A DNA stretch of 64,000 nucleotides from Strobilurus pachycystidiatus (lineage: Eukaryota > Basidiomycota > Agaricomycetes > Agaricales > Physalacriaceae): positions 1,240,001 through 1,304,000 of the forward strand of contig JAHLMK010000010.1 of the NCBI GenBank assembly GCA_019915135.1, written 5' to 3'. Positions 55,913-64,000 of the stretch are shown here, piece by piece. The translations under genes and the position numbers were made by a program. Under the pieces are notes generated by a model. The model did no database searches. It had not been told where the DNA came from and saw nothing but the letters and a program-made list of their open reading frames with translations. The stretch's first letter is position 1; each line of letters opens with the position of its first letter.

Positions 55913-57694
55913 ATGGCATACTCTGAGACGAAGCTTCTCAAGACAATGCAGGAGGAAAACTGCAAAGTTCGACTGGCCCGCGACCAAAAGAAATGGTTGA
56001 TGAAAAACAACAGTCGGGTAACATTCGCCTGCAATCTTTCTTACGATTTCTTATGCTGTAGTCTTCTCTACCAGATCTGCGATCAGTGCTCCTCGACAAA
56101 ATCCGTCTGCGTCCCCGGTGACACAGCAACCGTCGCCTGCGCCTCACGATCTTGTCTCTCCTCTGACAGGCGCTGTACTCGCCTAAATGATGAGCTCTAC
56201 GACCGCATCAAGGAGGTCAAGCTCTTCTGGGGTTTGAGCAGAGAACTATTCGATAAACTCGCGGCACGCCTCCCCAAGCCGCCTCGCATCCAAGTCAAGG
56301 TCGAAGAATCATACACGAATCTCCTGACGCCTGGATACGTATCACTTCTTACACCGTCGCCGCCGCCGTCAGAGTCACGCTCTACGTCTGCGCTGACGCC
56401 GCTCCCGGAAACACACAGTCCCTCGCCACCGCCCCCACCTTCTAAGCGGAAGCGTGGACGCCCTCGGAAAATCCTCAATGGCTGGCAGGCCGCTGTGGCG
56501 ACCACGGGCAATGCTGTCCCTTCCGATCATCGCGCTGTTTCGGAGGATATGGCGCGTCTGCACAAAGAGCTCGCCGGTCAGTATGCATTGGCGGTGGCAG
56601 TTCCTGCTCCAAGTTCTCATTGCCTCATACGTCACAGACCTCCAAGCAAAGCTCAAGAGCAAGAATGCAGGTACGGATGTACGCACCCGCGGCCCCACCA
56701 GATGAATTGACGTTTTCCCAGAGATTTCGAAGCTTGACAAGAAAGTAACGTCAATACAGAAGGACCAGGAAGGTGCGCACGAAACAATTCTGGCGTACGT
56801 TCTCTAACTGAGGTTACCGTCTACTTTCAGCGGCCCGAGAACGACTATCTTCTCAAGTTGAGGCGCTTACCGGTACGCTCTCTGGGGAATACTGAAAGAT
56901 ACACATTCTGAACTCTGTCATAGATGAGGTGCATCGGCTCACAGCTAGTAATAAGACGCTTGAAAGAAAGGCGTCAGGTGAGTTCTTCGGCGGAAATCTT
57001 GACTGAACTCGTCTGATGATGTGCATTTACAGATGGCCAGCGTGAAGTAAGCGAACTCATCAGGGCAAAAGCAGACTTGGAAAGTCGAGTATCTGGTGAG
57101 CTGGATGAGTGCAATTATCCTACTCGGTACATACTGACGTGTGTACCAGATATGATCACTGATGTCGGAGTCAAAGAACGAGACAATGCCAGTCTTAGGG
57201 AGAAGCTCAAGAACCAGGAAGCTGACATGTTGCAGAAAAGTCAGGCTCACGTCGGTGAGTTCATGGCCCTGCCCTGTTCGAACGCAATATTGACAGTCAA
57301 CACAGACAACCACGCTCGACTAAAGTGTGAATACGACAAAGTTCAGGAAAAGTATCAAGGTCAGCCTTTTTCTTGCTCGCCTTCATTGTCTCAGAAAGCT
57401 ACCGTAGTTCTGGAAAGACAATTACGTGACGACAGACATCAGCACGACAAGGAGGATCGGGACGAGCATTATGACTTGACCATTATTTCGACGGCTCTTC
57501 GTTATGCTCTCGAGCACATCAGGGACTATGAGAAGCTTGCTTCGGTTGTTCGAATGCAGTTACCCAGCATGGATGAGATGACGCACAGGCGCGTTCCACT
57601 GGCCGTGCCGGAAGGGATTGTGCAATCTGTTCGGAGTGGAAACGATGAACGGTCAGATTTGCCACCTTCCAAGCGACGTAAATCAAGTCATTGA
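55913..57694 (+). CDS. Cys-cluster/AT-hook protein with exon-repeated coiled coil
   Basis: Ten exons give 434 residues: 55913-56017, 56075-56576, 56638-56670, 56722-56772, 56831-56872, 56924-56977, 57033-57095, 57150-57254, 57306-57359 and 57399-57694. Residues 36-70 carry six cysteines spaced CX2CX6CX9CX4CX6C, close to the Zn2Cys6 binuclear cluster. An AT-hook (KRKRGRPRKI) lies at about 153-162. From about 195 to 335 the protein is a heptad-like coiled coil encoded by seven short exons, all in phase 1. The C-terminus has YALEHIRDYEKLASVV and ends in SKRRKSSH. It is probably a nuclear DNA-binding protein; partners unknown. The first intron was extended to the second AG, which keeps the frame. 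Confidence 0.7.
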
Positions 57695-57938
57695 CAACTA
57701 AGTATGATCCTCCTGTACATATTCAGTACAATCACCGTAGTCAATTATCATCCGTGTAAATACAACAAATCTCCGATAGCTGGCGTCGTGTGGTTGAGAC
57801 CGGCCGCGTCTAAGGTATGACGAGCGAAGGGCAGAGGAACATACTTCTGTGAGCCAGTGCTATGCAAGCCTTGGTTTCCGACAGCGTCGTGATTCTATAT
57901 ATGTGCAAAAAAAGTACTTGTTGCGTACGGATATACTT

Positions 57939-59449
57939 CTACTTACGAGTTGATTCATCCTGCAAAGTAGACATCAGGACAACCTTGGGCTTCAATAAGA
58001 CCTTCTCCGCTGGATCAGTCTCCCGGACAGGGAAAGCACTGAACAAACCCAACTCGCAAGTGCAAGCCACCACGTCGGACACACCCGCCATCGCCGAATC
58101 ATATACGTCCTCCATGCAATCTCCATCGGCTGGAGCCCCAGAAGCGATCACGGCAAATCTGATATCGTCGGAGATCATCTCCTCGCCCAGAATTCGATCC
58201 AACTGCGTGGTTTGACTGGCTATCTTGGAGATGCGCTCGCCATATCGCTCCGCAAACGTCGAACGGTGGATGAGTTCCTCCGAGCACCCCATAAAAGGCA
58301 GCACTGCGAGAAGACTATCGAGCAGTACGTTTTCGGCGATACGCTGACAGTCCTGGACATGGACGTATTTGGATTGGTGGCGCGTCATAGCGCGCCAACG
58401 ACCAGAAACCGCCGATGAGTCTTGCCAAAGTTAGATCATCGCAAAAAAGAGAAACGAGAACTTACTGCTTTCACAAATTTGGTCGTACAGCAATTCCAGA
58501 GCACCACTAATCTTCCAATCAGCGCACCAGAGGCGGGCAATCATCACACAGGACTGAGCAAGACAAGCTTGGAGCGCCGTAGTGATGACGAGGTTGCGCG
58601 CGTCCGCACCCTGTGCCTCGTGAAGAAATGGGACAAGGCTGGATCCAAGCCACTGAATCGCGGCGCGATGCGCGTCGTCGTCGGGGGAGACGGTGGATCG
58701 AGAGAATGAAATAGAATCGGCCATGAAAGCTGCTGTTTGAAATATCTCGGAGTTCAACGCGCGTGTTAGGTCCTTCAACTCCTCGACTGAGATGGAGTCG
58801 GTCTTGGCAAGGAAGACCTGCGCATCCTGAAGCTCCTCCGTACGACAACGAAGAAGCTGGGCGTTGTTTTTGCCGTTAGACCGCTCTGACTCGAGTTCCG
58901 CCGACAGCTGCGCGATTTGCTGCTTCGAGGTCTGAGACATAGTGGCCAAGTCTTGGCGCAGGCGGTTGGTGATGAGGCGCTGCTGGTCAATTTTCGCGAT
59001 CAATGAAGGAGCATCGCGGCCTGCGGGCTGGAAAAAATCAAAGACATGATCCAGCAGTCCCTTTGATCGGCTTAAGTGCTGCTGCAGGGCGGCGTTCTCC
59101 ACACTGAGACGATACAGTTCGTCAACAGCATCATGTGAGCCGCCACTGAGGCTCTGGGCATCTTGCCTGGCGTCAACCTGACTCTGCTAGAACAGTGGTG
59201 AGCATGACACGAAAGTAGTCAATGAAAAGGCTGGCTTACTCCGCGGCGGGTGTCGTGATACCCAGACGATGCTGTATTGGATGAGATCGACGCTGTAGTG
59301 TGCGTAGTTAATCGTGTATGGTGTCTCTCGCTACGAGTAGACATGCTCCTCTCAGCCCGTGGATCACTGAGCGGGTCCGTGTGTCTGTCGCGAGGGTACT
59401 GAAGAACGGATGCGCATGAGGACGGGATGTGTCCCTTCGGTGAATGCAT
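57939..59449 (-). CDS. Coiled-coil hypothetical protein, paralogue A
   Basis: Exons 59240-59449, 58466-59186 and 57939-58420 encode 470 residues. A Ser/Thr/Arg-rich N-terminus precedes a long coiled coil (about 85-195) and a conserved-looking globular part. That part includes RTEELQDAQVFLAKTDSISV, LNSEIFQTAAFMADS and, across the last intron, SGRWRAMTRHQ. The same order occurs in the gene at 59978-61307, so the two are tandem paralogues. Similar 'TEEL.DAQ.FL.K.D...V' proteins occur in agaricomycetes as far as I know, without known function. Confidence 0.72.
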
Positions 59450-59977
59450 GTGAAGTGGTGGGTTGGAACTTGGCAGAGACAGAGAAACGATGAAAGGGAT
59501 GATCGGGCGCCTTCAACACGAGGTAAATATGAAAGGCGGCTGTAAATGTTTATCGGATGGTACTACTGTAAGATTCAGAGGCAGAAGCACGGCACACGAT
59601 TTAGCGCCCACGTCAATAAGCGTATGAGCGGAGTCTGCTTCGAAGTTCTGCCATGCACCTTTGTACGTCCACCAAGGGAAGCGAATTGCTCATTTAGGGA
59701 CCTCGGTGTCCCCTCTGTCGCCCTAGACCTATTCCCATTCGTCAGTGGCATGGTGGCGTTCTGGTAGCTTTCATGGTAACTTGCATGGTGATATCAAGAA
59801 GGGGAAAAATGGCGTGATGGCGGGTAAGAACTGGACCGACTCGGCATCGCGGCAGCCCTGAGAACGGGACGAAGCGGACGGCAACATGTCGACCCAGAAA
59901 TCGATCGCAAGACACCGATGATCTAGCTCAAGTGCCCAACAAGAGAATGGACTGTGGTATACATTCATCTATCGACC
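59450..59977. other. Intergenic region between paralogues
   Basis: About 530 bases. Only a random plus-strand frame (59546-59767) is present; no feature recognised. Confidence 0.35.
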
Positions 59978-61307
59978 TCATAACTTGTCCTCCGCGGCCT
60001 CCCAACCATCACTGGAAATACTGGACTCTACCAACGCTCGCGCCTTCAAAAATATCTTCCTCTCGAGCACCCGAGATCCCACAAGACCCAAGTCCGTAGT
60101 ACAAATGATTCTGTCCATTCCCTTACCATCTTCCAGCAGGTCTGAGTCGTAATCCGATCCCGGTGGAAGATGGACGACCATCATGTCGGTCGAAATAACA
60201 TCTCGTCCCATGACGCGATTGAGGTTCGTCGCTTTGATGACGATGGCGCAAATCTGCTCTGCAAATCGATTCGCTATGGCAATGGCCTCGTCGCGCGCCC
60301 CGATGAATGCCAACAGTATGCAAAGCGCGTCTGTCACGAACTCGACGTTCCTCTGACGCGTCTGCCCAGACTCCGCATCGGTGCCCTCGGCGACGCAACT
60401 ACGTGTGATGGCACGCCACTTTCCGGCAATGACAGGATCCTCTGAAGGTGTGTGTCAGCGCTTGAGGGGTGAAGAATACACCAAAAGACTTACCATATTT
60501 CTGAACGCAAGCAGCGACCTTCTCGAGCACTGACTCCGCCCTACTATCACGCTCCCCCGTCCAGCATGTGCTAATCTGCTGGCAGACAACGCAAAAAAGG
60601 GACTGGATCGCGCTCTGAGCAAGATAGTCGAAGTCATCGGAGGACGAACGTAGAAGTTTGAGCAACGGGGCACCGATGAAAGGCACCAGCATCCGTTCAG
60701 TGTCGGAGTCGACGTCTCTCGGAAGCGAGCCACAGAAATGGAGGGAATCAGAGATGGATGCTGCGGTCTGGAAAATGTCGGCGTTCAATCCCTCCACCAT
60801 ATCTTTCACTTCGGCTCCCGAGACGGCGTCCGACGTAGAGAGGAACGCTTGGGCTGTAACAAGTTCTTCTGTACGCCTTGCGAGCAGATTCGACATGTCA
60901 TCATTCTCCCTCTTCACCTCAGAAAGCTCCCTAGTCACCCCTTGCAACGCCACTATCCCATTGCTTAGCTGGCCACGAAGTGCGCCAATCTCCTCGCGAC
61001 CTTTCTTCACCTGCTCCACCGACAACGCCAGCTGATGGCGGGAAGTCTTGGCGTCTGCCAGGCGATGCTCCGCAAGACGTTGCAGCTCGACGATTTTGGC
61101 CTCCTTAGCGGTAGCGTCTTTGATAAGTTGGGCAATGTGGGCGTCCCTCTGGGCCAGAGTTTCTTTCAGAGTCGAAGTTTGCGAAAGATTCTGCTCAAGC
61201 AGCCTCTCCGCGCGTCGCGTACGGCGTGAAACGATGAAGGAGAAGGAGATGCACATAGTCGCAAGAAAGACTTGTCGTACGAGACTGGAGGACCGAAGGA
61301 ATGTCAT
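59978..61307 (-). CDS. Membrane-anchored coiled-coil protein, paralogue B
   Basis: Exons 60494-61307 and 59978-60441 encode 425 residues from the ATG at 61307. Residues 9-25 form a membrane anchor (VRQVFLATMCISFSFIV), absent from paralogue A. A coiled coil follows (about 30-140), then RTEELVTAQAFLSTSDAVSG, LNADIFQTAASISDS, AGKWRAITRSC and a C-terminal globular part. The last intron lies at the same place as in paralogue A. The two have diverged strongly outside these blocks. It is divergent from the Hsp70-like gene. Confidence 0.72.
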
Positions 61308-61567
61308 GGTGATATGAAAGGATGTCAGTGTAGTCTCGGAGTTTATCTCAGCCTCGGGCACGAGTGCAAAGCGTGTCGAAACTTTGACTTGCAATAGGCG
61401 CCGACCCCTTCCAATTGGCACACTCTTTCCCCCATCTAGGCGTCCACATTCCAGGTATTACGCTTTGAATCCGATATCGCCGTCTCTTTCATGGCTGAAT
61501 CTTATTTGAGGTCCGAGGCGAAAGTCAGGTAGGCATCCATTCCCACATGCAGCTGCTGCCCATGAAC

Positions 61568-63943
61568 ATGTCTGCCGCTCGCAAGCCCTACCAAGGGACT
61601 TTCAGAAAACTTGTCATTGCCTTCGACGTCGGTACCACCTACTCAGGTGTCTCTTTCTCGATATTGGATCCGGGAATTCCCCCGGTCATTCAAGGAGTAA
61701 CACGGTGTGTGGCGACTGCGTCTTTCATTGACGAACTGGCTCACGTATTCCAGATTCCCCGCTCAACAAAAGGTTGGCGGTGACTCGAAGATCCCCACCG
61801 TCATCTACTACGATTCTAGGGGAAGCGTCCAAGCTGTCGGCGCGGAGGCCTTTGACGAAGCCTTTTTGGAGAAGGCTGACGACGAAGGCTACATCAAGGT
61901 CGAATGGTGAGCTCTTTCGTACTCCATATTCTTTCGCCACCGTCTAACCCTTTCTAGGTTCAAACTACACATGCGGCCCAAGGCGCTTGGTGCTGCACAT
62001 ATCACTGATGCCGATGTCCCACCTCTTCCCCGCAACAAGACTGTTGTTGACGTCTTCGCCGACTTCTTACACTATCTGTTCATGGCCGCGAAGAACTACA
62101 TCATCGAGAACACCCCATCTGGAGCATCTTACTGGGCCTCCGTCGAGCACCATATCGACTTCATCCTCACCCACCCGAACGGCTGGGAGGGTCAGCAGCA
62201 AGGTTTGATGCGTCAAGCAGCCGTTCTCGCTGGCCTTATCAGCGACGGCATCGGCCAGGAGCGCCTTCAGCTGGTGACGGAAGGCGAAGCCAGCCTTCAC
62301 TTCTGTATCAACAAGGGCGTCTTGGACAAGGATCAGATTGTACGTATCTTCTCTCTTTACTCGCAGCGCCGTATCTGATGCCGATAAGGGGGACAAGGGC
62401 GTTATTATAGTTGACGCAGGCGGAGGGACCATCGATTCGAGCGCCTACGGAAGCACGTCCGACAGCGGAAATTCCTTCGAGGAGATTGCACCTACCGAAT
62501 GTAAGACTGGTCTTATTGTCTCCTACTTGTCCGCCCTTTCTAATGAAGCTCAGGTCGTCTCCAAGGTTCAGTGCTTGTAGGACGGCGTGCGCGGGCTCAC
62601 ATCCAAGGTCTGTGCTTTCTGCATCATGGTTTTTCCACATGTGCTTATGTCTCACCTAGAGAAACTCGAGAAGAGCTCTTTCAGCGAGGACGTCAACCTG
62701 ATTACCGAAGCTTTTGACAAAACGACCAAGTTGAGCTTCCGTAACTCCCAGGAGCCTGCCTACATACGCTTCGGAAAGGCTCGCGACCGGGATGCATCTG
62801 TTGAGATTCGAAATGGGCAACTCAAGCTATCTGGGTAAGCTCTGAACTCTTTTAAGCATAGATCGCTAGTTGATCGTCATCAGAGAAATCGTCGCGAAAT
62901 TCTTCGAACCCTCCGTTCAGGCCGTTATTGAAGCCGTTCGAGCTCAAAGTGCCGCATCATCTACCAAAGTCTTGGTGAGTCCTTGCGGCCATCCTCCCGT
63001 TGACGCCCATTTCGAACCTCACGATGCAGACCGTACTTCTTGTCGGTGGCTTCGCTGCCAGCGACTGGCTCTTCAGTCAGCTCCGTGATGCACTTGCACA
63101 GTTTCATCTCACCATCTGCCGACCCGATGGACATGTGTACGCTCATTTTATACCCAGGTTCGATCTTGAACTCACATACTTTGTTTCAGGAATAAGGCCG
63201 TCGCCGATGGTGCCGTCTCGTTCTACTTGGACCATTTTGTCTCTACTCGGGTGTCAGGACTCACCTACGGGGTGGGCATCGTCATTCACTTCGATAATGC
63301 AGATCCTGAGCATCTCCGACGCTCTCATATGATATTTTACGATGCCGCCGGTACAAAGCGCGTACGCGGCGTTTTTGACTGTATCCTCCAAAAGGTTCAG
63401 TCAACTCGTTTCAATTCCTAAGCTCTACATGCTAATCATCGAGCTTCCGTAGGGTACACGCGTCAATGAGGAGAAAGAATTTCGCCGAACTTATCATCAA
63501 AGCAGTGTTCAATCGAAGTCGCTTGATTGCATATCTGTCGATATAGAGTGTTATCGCGGACTGTCTCCCCACCCAAAATGGCTCGACCTTGCCCCAAGTG
63601 CGTATTTCCCGGCCTCCTATCAAGATTGTCGTCTCTGAGGCGCGATTAGGACAATTTAGCACCTTGTGCACGGTCACGGCTGACCTCTCTGATGTTCCCA
63701 GGAAAGTGAAGTCACCGCGTTCGGAACATGGTTCCTATCATTATGAACAGTATTTTGATGTTGTCCTTCTCTTCGGTCTCACGGAGCTGAAAGCTCAGAT
63801 TGCGTGGAAGAATAAGACAGTGCGCCTCGTGTCTCCCATTTGCGCTACTATGATCAACTCACCCATGAATACTCCAGGGAGTCGAACAACGCTGCCCAGC
63901 GTCAATTGTCTACGATGATTTTGCTACATCCCTACCTGTCTGA
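61568..63943 (+). CDS. Hsp70-like ATPase-fold protein
   Basis: Twelve exons give 598 residues: 61568-61704, 61754-61906, 61958-62339, 62389-62500, 62554-62607, 62660-62834, 62884-62974, 63030-63136, 63190-63394, 63453-63597, 63650-63819 and 63878-63943. The in-frame ATG at 61547 is an alternative start. Phosphate-binding loops are AFDVGTTYSG (about 18-27) and IVDAGGGTID (about 231-240), and the adenosine motif is VLLVGGFAASDWL (about 370-382). This is the actin/Hsp70 nucleotide-binding fold. The C-terminal part (YFDVVLLFGLTELKAQIAWK, then ASIVYDDF) matches the large agaricomycete family of Hsp70-like orphans, not the canonical substrate-binding domain. Client and function unknown. The splice joins restore family-like sequence each time. 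Confidence 0.85.
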
Positions 63944-64000
63944 TGAACACGGGTATTTGTACTTGAATAGCTTGCATACATCCGCTTCTTGACCATCAGA

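Overview
This window is nuclear DNA from a filamentous basidiomycete, most likely an agaricomycete (mushroom-forming) fungus. The evidence is many short (about 45-70 bp) GT-AG introns, fungal protein families found mainly in that class (CxC2-type KDZ transposases, DUF6535 membrane proteins, large F-box families, Hsp70-like orphan ATPases) and two intron-containing nuclear tRNA genes. I rebuilt the gene models by hand from splice sites and reading-frame continuity; exon ranges are in each entry and the frame arithmetic closes in every multi-exon model given as a complete gene.

Layout. (1) 1-11.6 kb is a dense mobile-element-like block: a partial minus-strand gene at the left edge, an Spt5-like NGN/KOW gene, three small unrecognised genes, a complete KDZ transposase in 13 exons, and a small minus-strand gene. 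(2) 14-20.5 kb holds an F-box gene, a GH18 chitinase, a small acidic protein gene and an F-box-like gene with a truncated tandem copy. (3) 21.2-24.6 kb holds two conserved cellular genes transcribed divergently, a JTB-like membrane protein and SRP19/Sec65, flanked by inverted arrays of a short coding-like repeat (VEPLDDI module). (4) 24.7-34.1 kb is a tandem duplication of a DUF6535 membrane protein gene (997 and 985 aa); the spacer carries a decayed copy of the CBM19 gene found intact at 49-51 kb. (5) 34-39.5 kb has one hypothetical gene and a long stretch of decaying repeats that again contains VEPLDDI modules. (6) 39.5-48.2 kb holds tRNA-Leu, a CACTA/EnSpm (Tnp2-family) transposase, a perfect 54-bp palindrome, three small uncertain genes and a seven-exon gene of a type I associate with basidiomycete transposon neighbourhoods. 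(7) 49-53 kb holds a secreted CBM19 protein gene, tRNA-Glu and three head-to-tail TIR elements. (8) 53.2-63.9 kb holds an F-box gene, a coiled-coil/AT-hook protein built from phase-1 mini-exons, two paralogous coiled-coil genes and a complete Hsp70-like ATPase gene.

How it fits together. Only SEC65, the JTB-like gene, the chitinase and the tRNAs look like ordinary conserved loci; the rest is accessory, duplicated or mobile. The strongest candidate for something new is the KDZ neighbourhood, where an Spt5-like elongation-factor gene and three small genes sit co-oriented directly before an intact transposase. The second is the VEPLDDI repeat, a short splice-acceptor-linked coding-like module scattered in both orientations.
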